A stretch of DNA of 64,000 nt from Cladopsammia gracilis. Taxonomy: Eukaryota > Cnidaria > Anthozoa > Scleractinia > Dendrophylliidae. The stretch's first letter is position 1. Each line of letters begins with the position of its first letter. The translations under genes and the position numbers were made by a program. Of this stretch, positions 32,501 to 46,900 are shown piece by piece. Location of the stretch: assembly GCA_022457155.1 (NCBI GenBank), contig JAJGOT010000603.1, forward strand, positions 186,001-250,000. Reading direction: 5' to 3'. The notes below the pieces were generated by a model that saw only the letters and a program-made list of their open reading frames with translations, made no database searches and was not told the origin of the DNA.

Positions 32501-34538
32501 ATTTTCGCGCCCCGCAGAGGCGAGAAAAAGTGCGAAATGTAAAATGTAGGAAATTAATCCACGTTTAAGGACAGGAGTAGCGTGTGTAACAGGTGCTGGT
32601 TTAGTTATGGGGGCAATTGTGAGGATGAGCGACGACCTCGCCCTTTCTCGCGTGTCCCTCGCGCGCGCACGTCCTTGAAATTGCGCTCAATAAATAAACC
32701 GGCGCCTGCTACTCAGGTTAGGCCGGGGGGGGGGGATGGGGGGGGGGGAAGGGGGGTGGGCACTTCAAGTACCAGAGACTTTTTTCGCACCTTCATGTCT
32801 CTCGTATTACACGCACCTTATGGCCCTGACTGTTTTCAGTTTCCTCATATTACACGCCTCCTATGGTTCCAACTAATTCAAGAAAGCGTTCGAAGACAAA
32901 AACCTGTGGTACCCAGGGCAGGAGAAAAGCTCCACATCACACCAAGAACGATCAGCATCATCGCTCAACAGCAAAGTTTATTTCGTCACTAAATAATGTC
33001 ATCATGAACACTCTGAAAAACGGTCATAACTTGCTGCATTAGAACAATTTGTACAGTTCTTTTTTTTTTAAAGTTCATTGTATCCACATACAAGATACGA
33101 TCAACTCAGATGATCATAACTAAGTTAGAGCTTACTACACTTAATTATACTTGCTGCTACAATTACCATGCTTTTTCAATGTTGCAGAAGCGAACAACAT
33201 TCCCTGTATTTAATTTACTATCAAAAAGGAGAACCTTCTACAATCGACAAAAAAAACTTAAAAGTAACAATACGTTGACGTTGTATAGGTATTTACATGG
33301 GACTCGTTCCACAAGCGTTGCATTATTGTCCCAAACATAAACATTTGTTAAAATGTAAACACTATTTACATTACAATTCATGAACAATTTCTATTACAGA
33401 ACGGACTTTCTAAAAGACTCAGCCATGAACTAGGAAATACGAATATTTACAATTAACAAATCGAAAGTAGAAATGTGGTACTTTTTCTCGTCCACCCTGC
33501 AGGAGCCCAGTGATGCAGATAATTTGAGCACAATTTTCAGTTTTAGGGTTGCGAAAAGTTTCAACTCCATAGAGTCTTGCATTGTCAGCCATGTAATAAC
33601 ATGTATTATTTATTGAAGGCTGCTTGGGATTCATCAGCAGAGCATATTTTCCGCACAAGGCTAAGTTCACACTATACAGCAAATACAAAATATCGAACAG
33701 ACAGAGACGGCAGACAGAACAGACACGGCACAACTTGTTCACACTAGCGTTGTACAGGTACTATGCCAAAGCTAATTCAACAAAGATTTTGTGTTTAATG
33801 CTGTGTCCGTTCACTGTTTTTACTACATGAGGATCAGAACAAAAAAAAGGTAAAAAAAAAAATGTTTTATTTTTAATATCGAAGGCCACCGCGCCCAAAA
33901 AAATAAAAAGGCGTCGAAATTGGCACGAGTTAGAACGAAATTGGAGAATGTGGCTTGTAACGACATAAACAAGTAACTTGGCTACCGCAAACAAAGATAC
34001 GTTATTGTAGTCTCTAAATAAGGGCATCGCAGTAGCTACTTATGTAACCACAATAAGCTCGGCCATACTGTTCGATAACAGATTTTGCGGTTGCCACTGG
34101 GTCATCACCGAGTGCCTCTTATAAGGTCATGAGGCCGAACCTTTTAACTTTTGTAACGATGTTGTATGTAAAGGCATGTTCAGGCGTCAGGAAAATTTTA
34201 AAATAAATTGTTTGCAGAGGCTATAAATACTGAAATAAATTGTATGCAAGCAAACAATAAAGAAAAAACTGTTTGCTGAAAGTATGGCAGTTGGACGGAG
34301 ACACAAAAAAATTGTTTGCAGCAGGTGCCGCATACAAAAAAATGTTTGCATGTGAAAATTTTCCAACACCCCCCGTCAAAAAAATAATGGTTCGTCCCTT
34401 AGGCCATGTTGTATAAAATGTCCAAACAACTTGTACAAAGACTCTGTTATTATATGAATTTACAGATGAATCTTATTTGCATTCATAATTAGGATTGATG
34501 CTCAAAATTAAAGAAACTCTCGTCAAGGTTCGACAAAG
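32501..34538. other. 3' flank of gene B; duplicated non-coding DNA
   Basis: It parallels 5341-7745 downstream of gene A, including the GGCGCC-bounded segment, a poly-G run (about 32728-32757) and TCAGTTTTAGGGTTGCGAAA. At 34198-34360 a TTGTTTGCA phrase repeats several times. No gene. Confidence 0.5.
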
Positions 34539-34925
34539 GGCCTGGTCGCACTAAAGAAATTTTGATAAAAATTGTCTTTAAGATAAAAATCTGTCATCAC
34601 ATCAAGTTTCCTAATGCGACCGGTGTTTTGCAAATAATATATATATATATATATAAAATGGAAATTCCGGCTAAACTTCAAAGACGCCGTAGTGTATGGG
34701 TGAAGCAGGCCGATTATGAAAAAATCGACGAAAACAAAACAAACCGCTTCCGGAGGGACACCCCTTTTGTGGAATGTTTTTGTTTTCATGTCATTATGCG
34801 TATGTTTTAGACAGCATGGATGGACAGCGCGACCTCAAATTTTTGGAACTTCCATTTGCGGTTTTAAATTTTTGGAAATTTTTGCATGGGCTAATTTTTG
34901 TTTTTGACTGAAGTGCGACCAGGCC
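34539..34925. mobile_element. 387-bp MITE, gene B flank only
   Basis: GGCCTGGTCGCACT is mirrored by AGTGCGACCAGGCC. Direct CAAAG copies flank it (34534-34538, 34926-34930). At the matching place near 7748 downstream of gene A the sequence reads straight through a single CAAAG. Contains a TA microsatellite (about 34640-34657). Confidence 0.85.
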
Positions 34926-35097
34926 CAAAGAGAAAAACCACGTGACAAATTCCCTTCAGATTAGCGCACTTTGTTACCTTTTCAGTTTTAGTCGCATTTT
35001 TTATTGTGATTACCTTTCGCTGTGTATGGCTTTACTTTGCTGTGTGAGGCCCAGGAATTTTAATTACTGCTTTGCCATTAAATTTAAGCTTTAAGCA

Positions 35098-38000
35098 CTA
35101 ATTTTCCTTACCATAAAAACTCACAGTAAGGTCAAGTAAGGATAATGATCTGAATTCTTCCAAAAGTCTACTAAAGTCATAAACGCGGCTTTCACTTGTA
35201 GCACATTGGTTGTTAACTTGCAATCTCAGTGTAGTTAACGGGAACCGTTTCATCAAAATGCGGCAAAGGACTGGTAACCAGTCTTCAGTAGCTTCACTGC
35301 AGCTGTTAACTGTCAGATTGACTGTAGTTAGTGATGTATTTACTATCACATAATCAGACATACGTAAACCAAGGCGCTTTGCACGGCAATTGCTGTAGTC
35401 ATTCACTGTCAGGGTGAGTGTAGTTATAGAGGTGTTTGTCACCAAACCCCGAATTAGCGCGGCTACCAGGTCATCATCATAGCTCGAGACCTGATAATCA
35501 TTCACTGTCACAGTTAGTGTAGTTAATGACTCGTTTTTTGACAAACCTTTAATGAAAAATAATAAACACCAGTTGTCCAGATCAATGCTGTTAATTGTCA
35601 GAGTTAGTTCATTTAATGACGTAGCCGTCGCCAAACTGTCTGTGTACCGACCAAAGCTGAAGCCAGCCCTCTCGCCGTTGACTGTAAGACAGAGTTTTTT
35701 CAGTGAAATGTTTTGCTCCAAACAGTTTTGCACAACTTTACTCCAGAATCCATTTATATCTCCATCATTGAATAAAAAAGGAAGTGTATATAATAACTTG
35801 ATTTGAATCAAGCTGTCACTCCGACTTTTTCCTCCGAATCCACTCTCTTCACTATGATTGTTTATTGCAAGACTGAGTGTAGTTAATGATGACAATTTGG
35901 CCAAGCTGTCACCCAGGATGCAGTCCCAGCCTTCCGTCATGTTATTGTAGTTGTTGATTGTCAGACTAAAAGACGTCAGTGAAGTGCTTCGCAACAAATT
36001 CTCGCCAAGGCCTTTCCCCGCGTCTGCAATCATCATGTAGTTGGTGATTGTAAGATCAAGGGCGGTCAGTGATGTGTTTTCTGCCAAAGCATCCCCTAGA
36101 TGGTGTGTCCAGCCTTTAATTGCACCACTTTGGTTGTTGATTGTAAGACTGAGTCTTTCCTTCCTGGTGTTCTTGACTTTAGAGAAGAGCGATGCCAATG
36201 ATGCAGGACTGTGGATTGAGACATCAAGGACATTGTTCGATTCATCAGGAACTACACGCACGTCATGCACCTTTATCCGAACAGTTAGGTTGCTGTTATC
36301 TGATAGTCCCTGAAGAACAGTACTTCCCTCTGTGGTCATCTCGCCCCAAATATTGATCGTCAAGAAGGACAGTGTCTTGTGTGGTTTAAGGCATTTTGCA
36401 AAGCAATCAGCAACGCCAAAAGTTAATTTTCCATGGAAGTTTAAAGTCAGACTTGACAGAAGAGAAAGTACCGAAACTTCACAAAGAGCTCCTGCTCCTT
36501 CACAACTCAGCTCACCCCAAAGGTTTACAGTCAAGTGCTGTTTTGTAACCAATCCTTTCTCGACAACAGCAGGACGAAAATGAGCTATCTGATTGTCTGC
36601 CACTTCGACCCAGGTGTTTGGATGAAAAGTACAGGTAACTAGTGCTTTCTTTGTCAAACGAAGATTTTCCACAGCCGACTGCCAGTTGCCAGGGAGCTCT
36701 CCATGGACAAACACTCTCAAGTCATTCAAAGAACTATTTTCTAGCAGACCTTTTTCTAGGAAATTGGCACCAGAGAAACTCAGCTTTCCATCAAGACGTA
36801 GATCGAGAGATTTTAAGACGGTCTGTCCTGCTAGTGCTTTCCCGAGAGCATCAGCTAATGACTCCTGCATATCTCCATAAATGACGAGAGACAGAGATTT
36901 CAATGATTTGTTTGATAAAATCCTTACTAAGGCCCATATAGCAGTATCACTCATTGGGCTATAAAAGTCGACTCCAATAGTTGTCAGTGGGGTATCAGCA
37001 GACAATTCTCTTTCAAAAGCATTGAAGCAAGCCTCGCCATATTTTCCAGGCAATGATAATGTTACTTTTGTTAAGGTCTGGTGTGCAGCCAATTCATTGC
37101 CAATTAGAGCAGCCGCATCACAAGGAAAAGGGTCATCCACTTTAAGAGAAAACTCTGACAAATTCCTGCTTGCAGACAAACCTTTTACTAGACGATTTGC
37201 ATATGATAATTCCAGCTGACAGATAGAAAGGCCAACAGTCCTCAGCTGCGAGCAAGATTCCATAACATCTACTACAACTCCAATCTGATAGTCCACAAAG
37301 TCTGAATATTCATTACGTATGATTAAAGCAACAGGTTTCTGTACATTTGAAAAGCTTTTGCAAGCATTCAAAACTGGAATAAAGCCGTGACAATCGGTTT
37401 TATCATTGTCATCATTCTCAATTGTTAGTGGGAAAGGTATAAAAGAACAAAGAGTAGCTGCCATTAGTTCAGCATTTCCACTTTCAGTGAAGTTTTCTGT
37501 AAAGAAGTATGCCTCCTCCTCACTGCATTTGCACCAGTCCCAGTCACCTGAGATCTTAAGCTTCTTACCAATCTGTGCGAATAGAATACTTGCTTCCTCG
37601 CCCAGTATGCCGGACACAAAAAGAAACACTTGTCCATATTTTCCTACCAAATCATCAAAGCTTAAACGCTCAAATAAACTTAACTGGTTTCTTCGTAACT
37701 TGTGGGCAACATATGACGCTGCCAGGTACTCTTGGAAGGTCTTGTGAAGAAAGTAGTACTCATGTTGTGGCTGTAATCTCTTCAGACTTTCCTCCTTGTA
37801 AAGAAGGCCTATTTCACGAGCTAACAGGTGTTTATTTCTCCTTTCAAGTTCTGCCAATTCGGCTTCACGGAAACCATGACGATCATTCCGCAGGCACATC
37901 CAAGCCAGCTCTCCAAGTGCAAGGATATCCTCTTCAAATTGCTCCTCTAAAGCCTTGTTGTCTTCATGGGCCTCCAGATTACACTTTGCACAAAATCGTC

Positions 38001-38915
38001 TCAAAAGGCACTGGACAATGACTTGGTAAAGCTCAGTACGGGAAGTTGGAAGTTTTCCCTCATAGTCCTCATAGACAACACAAAGGAGCAGTAAATTTAG
38101 CGGATTATTTCGAAGGGCACGCAATAAAGCGTTTTTCTTAATTTCTTTAATGAGTCCTTCTGCCTTTGATAAATGCTCTGAACCAACATTTTCAAAATGT
38201 TTCCTGACATACACAAAAGAATCCTTATCTCTGAATCCTTCAATCTTTAAATGAATGTCAAAAATGAACTTTTTCCGCACCTCAATTCCTCGTTCTTGTC
38301 GGGATGTGGCCAGGACATGGCAGCATGGTAAAATTTTTCTGAAAAGCAGTTTATCCACATGATGCTGTGATCTTTGGGGAAGTTCATCCAAACCATCCAA
38401 AATAATTAAAATTCTCTTCTGGTTATCAGGGTCCTTGATGAAGTCAAATAGCTTCTCCCTGGTCTTGTCCTTGATATCTTCGGGGAGAAGTTGTTCATTG
38501 ATTGCTTCCATTATACCTCCATCGATGTCTCGGCATTTCAGTAGCAGCACAAATTCCAGTCTGTGTGGGGAAAACTTTGTTGCCCAGTCATTAGCAAGTT
38601 TAAGGCAAAACGTAGTTTTACCGATTCCTGGACTTCCCTCAACTATCATCATTACACCCTCACATTTGCCAAGAACCTCAAAGATGCTGTCCGCGTTCAC
38701 CTCATTATCTTTTTCAAGAGCCTCGAAGATGTCGAACTTGTTTACCTTATCACCTTTTACTTTGATGCCCGCTTTTCGTCTTGAAACAATTTTTAATCTT
38801 GTGTAGACATGTTCAAGGGGTAACTGGATGGTGTTATCCCAAAGAAGCGGCCTCAACCGAGCACGTCTATTGTATTCAGCTTTGAGCAACTTCACAATTA
38901 CAGCGTTATCCGTAC
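35098..38915 (-). CDS. Gene B last exon: NACHT NTPase and LRR domain
   Basis: The exon starts after acceptor CTCCATTTTCCAG (38916-38917); the in-frame ATG at 38934 is intronic. NACHT landmarks (whole-protein numbering): Walker A GSPGIGKTT at about 626-634, Walker B LIILDGLDEL at about 702-711, LATSRQE sensor region, FLHKTFQEYLAA. It carries a small insertion before Walker A relative to gene A: IFEALEKDNEVNADS is followed by a second IFEVLGK, an apparent local duplication. The LRR half has SLTALDLTITNY / SLTTLSLAINNH-type units. By eye it is much more diverged from gene A than the glycosyltransferase exon is, most of all in the C-terminal third. It ends VSFYGKEN then TAA, three residues shorter than A. 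Confidence 0.9.
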
Positions 38916-38954
38916 CTGGAAAATGGAGACACATGTGTAAGCAAGCGAAGATTT

Positions 38955-39002
<48 letters not shown>

Positions 39003-40823
39003 CTTTTGCAAAAATATTGACACCTCAAAATATATATAAATATATATTCGTCCTTTGTGTTTATATCGCATACGTGACGATAGGCGGCAAACAGTTCTCG
39101 AGGTGGGTACAGTAGAGTTTGTAAAATGCTAATGTAAAACTATTAAAAACTATTTGCCGCCTATCGTCACGTATGCGATATAAACACAAAGGACGAATAT
39201 ATATTTATATATATTTTTAAGTGTCAATATTTTTGCAAAAGGGTGTGTGTATATATATATATATATGTATATATATATAGACTTAAGTTTTATGTACTTT
39301 ATCAATGAGGTGAACTTCAGGACCTGCTTGATTAAAGGTAAGGGTTACATGATGAGATAAGGAAAATTAAGCAGTCCCTTATTGTATTAGGTGACACAAT
39401 TACTGATTTTCTCTAAATATTTTCCCTGCTCGATACGGAAAACGGACATTTTTCCCATCACGATCAAAACAATCTCATACAAAGTTAACCTCCTTAATAC
39501 GGACAATTTGGCTTAATATTCTAAGCGATAAAAACGTTCTCAAATGCACCAAGTCAGTCAGCTACACATATACTGTACTTAGTCTATCAATTTGGTTCAG
39601 AAGGAAAATTACGATTATTGGTCTAATAGGCCATTTGCACGATGACGTCATTTGACTACTACTACAAGAATCCTTCAGTTTTTTGTTTTGTAGTGCAAAT
39701 TAGGGCTATTGTTATTTAAACCGCGCTGGGATTACAAAATTTAAATAAGAAAGGAAAAACGAAATGAATTCTGGTAGTAGTAGTCAAATGACGTCATCGT
39801 GCAAATGGCCTATTGCAATTTGTGAGTGTCTTAGTGGGGTTAGATGCAGTAATTACTTGGGCGTAGCGACCAAGTATAAAAATGCAGTTTGGTCGTCCAC
39901 AAATGTGCAGTATTGCGCAACTCTGGGGACGGCGGGATTGTTCAAACCTTCACCGCAATCACACGTCCGAGGCGTTTTTCGTTTTATTTGGTGGGATTCA
40001 TTTAGTATTAAGTGGAAACGTAGGCAAGGATGTATAAAATAATTAGTTTATGTAACTATCTTTTCATCTTTCCGGCTCAAAATAATGAGCTTCTTTTCGA
40101 TCGTTAAAACTGATCAAAACGCTTCGTGCCTGAGCAAAATTGTGTTGGCAAATGGCGCCGACAGTTCTGCGGTTCATAGTTTTCAAACGCTTAGAACTCT
40201 TTTTAGTAAACTTTCAAAACGTTTAGTGAGTTGACAGTGTATTGTTAATATATGAAACTTTTAAAAAAAAAGTGAAAATGACAACCTTAACTTTGAAGTA
40301 CCTTGAGAGGCAGCGTGGTCGAGTGGTTAGGGCGCTGGACTTGAAACCCGGTGGTCCCGAGTTCAAGTCCAGCTCTGACCACTATCTGGAGTTGTTTCAC
40401 GGTAGTCCCGAGTCCAACTCCTCGGCCACGCTTGTAAAATAGCCAACTGGTTTGCCTACTGCCAGTTGGGATTTTTAACGTGTTATGTTCTATTTGCAAT
40501 ATTTGTTTCTATATTTAGTGTCCCCAATTAGTGCTCGCGCGCTAAATACCTTGACACTTAAATAAAGTGATTATTATTATTATTATCTTCATAAATGAAC
40601 TGGATGATCTTTTTCCGAATTGTTTTCTAAGGGGCGGGTCATAGCCCATGACCATTGGTCCCCTAGGGTTTTCTCTTTACTCTAAAGCTCCAACACCTTT
40701 CTCAAAATCCTCGCAGTTCCCAGTAGTGTAGTCTTCTGAAGTAATGAAATACTAATTTTAACATTCAACTTTGCCAACCACTTGTCCAAATTTTTTGTTA
40801 CACTTCCCAATGATCCGACAACA

Positions 40824-40901
<78 letters not shown>

Positions 40902-43900
40902 GGTTAACTTTTGCAAATTTCTCTCGTTTGACCGCGTGGAGTACATACGATGGCCCAGAAGGCTCATAGTCCAGTCTTCGTTTTCACAGTCCAGTCTTCG
41001 TTTTTCACAGTCTAGTCTTCATTTTTCACACTGTCCAGTCTTCGTTTTCACAGTCCAGTCTTCGTTTCTCACAGTCCAGTCTTCATTTCTCACACAGTCT
41101 AGTCTTCATTTTTTAGACAGTCCAGCCTTCGTTTTTCACAGTCCAGTCTTCATTTTTCACACAGTCTAGTCTTTATTTTACACACTGTCCAGTCTTCATT
41201 TTTTAGACAGTCCAATCTTATTGTTATCTAGTGCCCAGACCTCTTTTGGTGCTGGGGCTGGGCTTTCGTTGGCAGCCATCTTGAGTTTTATCCGATCGTT
41301 TTTTGATCTTTTCATTGAACTGACTGAACATGTCCTTGCCAAATTATTCTCCTTGTGTGACACTGGAGGAAAACGCAACGGAAGAAGAACTTATTTCCAA
41401 TTACTTTAAACAGGGTTACAGCAATCAGGAAATAATCGAGTTTCTTAAGCTAACATGGTATATTTTTGAGTTTATCAACATTGAAAAGACGCATGCAAGT
41501 ACTGAAATTGGCACGAAGGGAGGCAAAAATGGAGTACGTTGTGTCCGACGATGATCTAAAAAGGGCAATACAGCCAGAAATTGCAGGTAGTGGCTGCTTT
41601 ATCGGTTGCAGAAAGATGTGGGCTCGATTGAGAAAAAGAGGTGTTTTGGTCAAGAGAGACAGTCATGATATTCCTGAAAGAACTTGATCCTGAAGGTGTA
41701 GAAAGCCGAAAAAGTAAAAGGCTACGTCGAAAAGTGTAACACGCAAAGGGCCAAATTTCATCTGGCATATTGATGGCCACGATAAACTAAAACCGTATGA
41801 AACAGGTTGGTGGCGATAAACTAAAACCGCATAAAACAGGTTGGTGGCGTACCGAGGAAGGTTAGATCAGATGATGGCACTGAAAACTGTTTAATTGAAG
41901 CTATCCATACGTGTCGTAGGTCTGATCATAGTGACGATGATGCAGGATTGGGATGCTTTGCTATTGGTAGGTGCACATCAAATCAGAGAATTGAAGCCTA
42001 TTGGTCCCATTTGGTGAAAGATGGCCCTGGCTGGTGGATGATTTTGTTTAAAGATCTGGTTGACTTAGGCATTTCACGGTATTCAAGTAAGACTTGTCGG
42101 GGTGGATTTTTTTTGTGAGATTGAAAGGGCGAAAGAATCGAAAAGAAGGCACATTCAAAAACTAGCGAAGAAAAAGAGTTGCCTTTAGATAATAATTTAA
42201 ATCCCAGCCGGAAATCATCGTGCAACCACAAATAAGTGTGGAACCGGAAATAAGTGTGCAACCGACACAATCAGAAAGCCACTGATCAATCCTTTTAAGA
42301 GTCTTCTGACAGTGGAGGTATAAATTCCAGCCAATCAGGAATTTAACCAGTTGGGAGTACTGTGGCTTGAATGAAATTATAATAAAATCAGTCAGGGTAA
42401 TCGATTCCTGAATCAGTGAAAGGACAGGACAACGGTATCTCCAGAAAATGTCTGAAATTGCGACGTTAGTGTGGAGAGAAGTTTTACCAGAAGGGCCCAG
42501 AAAAATGCCCCTGATTTGTGGGTAAATACTGTGAGCTGGATGCCCGACGTCATTAGCCAAACTATCAGCCAGGGCAAGGACAAGGTCTTAATTTGGCATT
42601 AACAGTTCCAGCATCGCCGAGGAAAGCGCCTTACACTGCCTTACTTGAATACCGTGAAATGCTTATTTCATGCAACAATTGTTAGAACCCTTAGGAACTG
42701 AAAACTCAAAGTTCATGTAATTTAATATTATTCCTGTCAATTAAGAGCTGTCAATCATTGACCCTGTCACGCAACAAATTATAACTTTGTCAAATTGTAC
42801 TTTTTCAAATGCAATTATCTCCAATGGGCAACACTGTAATTCAACAAACGTTATACTACAATACAAACCTATCCTAGTACTACGTTTTTGTGAAAAAAAA
42901 TTTTGGCATCTGTCAAATATTCTTAATGGCATTCATCTATAAAAGTAAGTGACCAGCGTCTTCAATCTGACTTTTTCTTAATACTAAAAATAAGCAGGAA
43001 ATTAAACCTAACATGACAATTAAAGCTTTAATGGCCAATAGTTCCCTTATTATACTGTAACATGTATCAACAGAAAGTTTTACAACTAATTACAAGAATA
43101 TTATTGACAACGGAACGGTAATGTCACGCAATCCTTATTATGGTCACCTTTTACCTTTTACATGTAACGTCTAAAGACTCAGTCTTCTTTTAAGTGCGCC
43201 GTTCAGACCCACTTATCTGACATCTAGTATAAAAACATTGATTTCTATCTTGGAGACCGATTCCTTATCTTTGCAACCATAAACCATTGGATGGGGGGAA
43301 TGGCGGGAATACTTTCTGTTAGGCGTTTTTAAATACTTTTGTTTTATATATCTGTTATAGTTAAATCTATTGTAAAGTATATGTTAGACAGGACTCTATT
43401 TACTCATGCGCAAAGCGCAATGAGTTAAAAAATGCCCTTCGTTTTTCTTTTTTATTTTTCTTCTTCTTATTATTTTTTGTGTCACGATTTTGCATGCAAA
43501 TTTATGCTCGCATATTTTAAATTGTGCACTTCCGGTTCATAGCTTTGCCATTTACACTTCCTGTTTAGTGACTTCCGGCTTCTCTCACTTCCGGTAAAAC
43601 AGCATTAATGAAGTGTCACGACAGCGTCCCCTACAACCCTACTTACATTACTTGTGTTCACGTTAGGTATATATAACACTCAGAAGAATCACTGGCTTCA
43701 TTGTGGTACAGCCTTCATTTACAAAACATTCAATAGTAAACAATGTGGTTTGCAGGAACGATGACTGAATGAAAGGAGTAACTCTTCTCCATGTCAGACA
43801 TCATCTTGTCATGTTTAAAACATATCATAAAACTTTGTTACGCATGCGCATGAGTATAGGCTGCTTGGAGCCTCTTGTTAAACTAGCAGTTATGCTAAAT

Positions 43901-46900
43901 TAGATATTGCTGTATAAATATTTGGTAAAATAAATAAATTTAAAGTGGGAGAAATGGGAAAAGTAAACAAGGGTTCGCTTGCGGTCTATTGTTTTTGGAA
44001 CAGTCGGCTGGCCCAAGCAAAAAAAGTGACAGTGAAACAAAGTAAGGAGATCAAACATTAAATTTAATCGCGACAAAAATCACTCCACTGAACATGATCG
44101 ACTGATCAATCATTAGATTGAAGAATACATACTTGATCTCGTCTTCCCTGAGGGAGGGAGGGTGGTACTCTGTACAAGTTTGGGTGGTAGTGTGTCGCTG
44201 GGACTCTGATCCTGATACCAGACCATGTTCGGCTGCAATTTGCTACCCTATTCTAGACAATAGACACCAAAAATCCTTACCCCATTGCTGTTGGAGAAGT
44301 TTCAAAAAAACCATGCAAAAGAATTGTCTTAGCTTTGATTATTCAACCTCATCACAGCCGCACGCTTTATTGATCCCCGATGAGCTTGTATAACGAAGAA
44401 CAATGAGTAGGCCCAGTTTGTACTGGCATAAAATGCTTGTTTCATAAACAAAAACTGTCATTGTACAGGTTTTGTGTGCGAACGAGTTGTATTTTGTCTT
44501 AAAAAATGACTGGAATGCACCGAATGCTCAATTCTACAGCTGGCCAAAATGGTTAAAAGCGTGACAAAGCTTTTAAGCCCTCAGGCACGAGTTGGTTATT
44601 GCAGCATGGTAAAATTACTTTTGCTTGTCATGTTTGTAAGAAAACAGATGCTGGAAAATTATCCGCAATTTTGCTGTTCTGGCCATTTCTCAGTCAGTTA
44701 TTGGGCCGGTACAAAACGTGGACCCCCCCCCCTTCAGGACATCCCTTTTGGACGTCATCTGGACCCCCACTTGTACCCCTCCTGATCCCCTTCTGGACCC
44801 ACACCTGCATCCCCTTCTGGACCACCTCTTTTTCTTCCAAGAAATGGCCAAATGACAGTTTTGAATTAATACATGTGTGCAAAGTAAGAAAAACTGTAAA
44901 AACTGAAATGAACAGAAGTTAAATTAAAACAACTGGGCGACTGGAATAGGAACTGAAGAGTGCTATAAAAAAATTACAACATATTTCCCGCCTTTACGAT
45001 TGCACCATCAGCTCTTTACAAAAATGTAACTATCGCTGACCAATTCTTACTTGGAGGTGAGTGTTTTTCAGGTTTCTTTATTATTTGACGTAGAATCTGG
45101 TATTTTCAGAGACCATCGTTATTTGGATTTGTAGTTACCAAGTGAGCAAATGAAAGCTGTTCTCACCAGAACATGTATTATAAACGAAAAGTGAAACATG
45201 ACAAGAACACATTGTGTTGCAATTTTGTCGATCCAAGCTAAAAAGCGTGCGACAGAGAAAAATATGGCTTTTGCAAGCAGCTGCAGACTTTCTTTTCACG
45301 GTATGTCATTATTATTTAATGATGGTCTCCAAAAAAGACCAGATTCTACATCAATAATAAAGAAACCTGAAAAACACTCACCTCAATTTTAACAGCCAGG
45401 TAAGAATTGGTCAGCAGTAGTTATGTAAAGAGCTGATGGTGCAATCGTAAAGGCAGGAAATATGTTGTAATTTTTTATAGCGCCCTTCAAATACTTTTCC
45501 AGTCACCCAGTTGTTTTTATGTTCTGTTTATTTCAATTTTAATATTATTTTTTTACATTTTTTCCTACTTCGCATACGTGTATTAATTCAAAACTGTCAA
45601 AGAAAAAGAGGGGGCCCCAGAGGGGGTCCAGAAGGGGGTCCGGAGGGGGCTCCAGAAGGGGCTCCAGAAGGGGGTCCAGACGTGGTCCACGTTTTGTACT
45701 GGCCTATCAGTTATTTTTGTATTCAGCTTATACGAGAATACTGCTAGGTTGCCAGTTACATGTTTTAATGCGAATTCCCAACTAGATTCCTGACAGTTAA
45801 GGCAAGAAACAGTACGACAAATGGACAAGCGACCAAAAACGCTTTGTCCAGCTATGGGCTGACAGACAGATTAATGACTTGAATATACTTTGGTGTGAAC
45901 CTAACATGCCAAAATATATTTTTACCGGAAATAAAAATTTGGCTGAAATATGTTTGCAACAAAAACAATTTTTTTCCTCTAGGGCAGAATGGAACCTATT
46001 TATTTCTAGATTGTATTATTGTAATTTCCTTACTCATTGTAATTGCTTTGGTAATACCATGTATTTAGAAATGGGAATACTGAAATAAAATTGTACAGTG
46101 CAAACACTAATTTCTGGGCTGCATGCAACCATGTGTCACTTCTGATTTTCAATTTCTATTCTAGACTAAATTCTTCATACCACTGATCATTTTCTTTGTA
46201 AATAATACTCTATTCTAGACCAAAACTATCTGATTTCTGTGGTGGCCCACAAGTATCACGGCAAAAGTTTCAAGTCAACACCACACAATTAAAAAAATAA
46301 TGTCAACATTTATTTTTGTTCAATCCCATTAGTTTTTGGTGATAGATTTTACCTAGTTTTATGTCAACGAACAAACAATTTCGTTCGCACAGCAAAAGTT
46401 TGTAGACATCGCGGCAAATGTTTGAAAACACCACGGCAAAAGTTTGAAGACACCACGGCAAATGTTTTAAAACACCACAGCAAAGGTTTGAAGGGACTAC
46501 AGCAAATGTTTCAAAACGCCATGGCGGAAGTGAACAATACTCCCGCCAGTCCCATTTGCTCTCCTTACGCAAAATGGCGGACAGAGATGCACGTCGAGAA
46601 AAGGAAGCAATTCGCGATTATTTCAACAAAGGATTTACTTATGATGAGATCCTTGCACTGTTAGAGAGATACCATGATATTCAAATGAGTATTGCCACAT
46701 TGAAAAGGCGTACTAAAGAATACGGCCTGGAAAGGAAAAATCTAGACTATGATCTGGATTCAATTCGAGACAAGATAAGGGACCGTTCATTAATTATAGA
46801 TACATGTAGGGGTGGGCTGGAGGAAAATTAAGCAATATCAAAAATAATTTCCCTGCCCCCCCCCCCATGCACTGTAATTTTTTTTTCAAGACTCTCCCCC

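Noticed and set aside
40313..40385. A functional tRNA gene at the SINE head
   Set aside because: Acceptor stem does not close and a tRNA-unrelated body with tail follows; best read as a SINE.
44549..44922. Overlapping Pro/His-rich ORFs (44549-44922) and the 45511-45747 Gly/Pro-rich ORF
   Set aside because: They translate the same GGACCCCC-type short repeats in the two arms of an inverted repeat.
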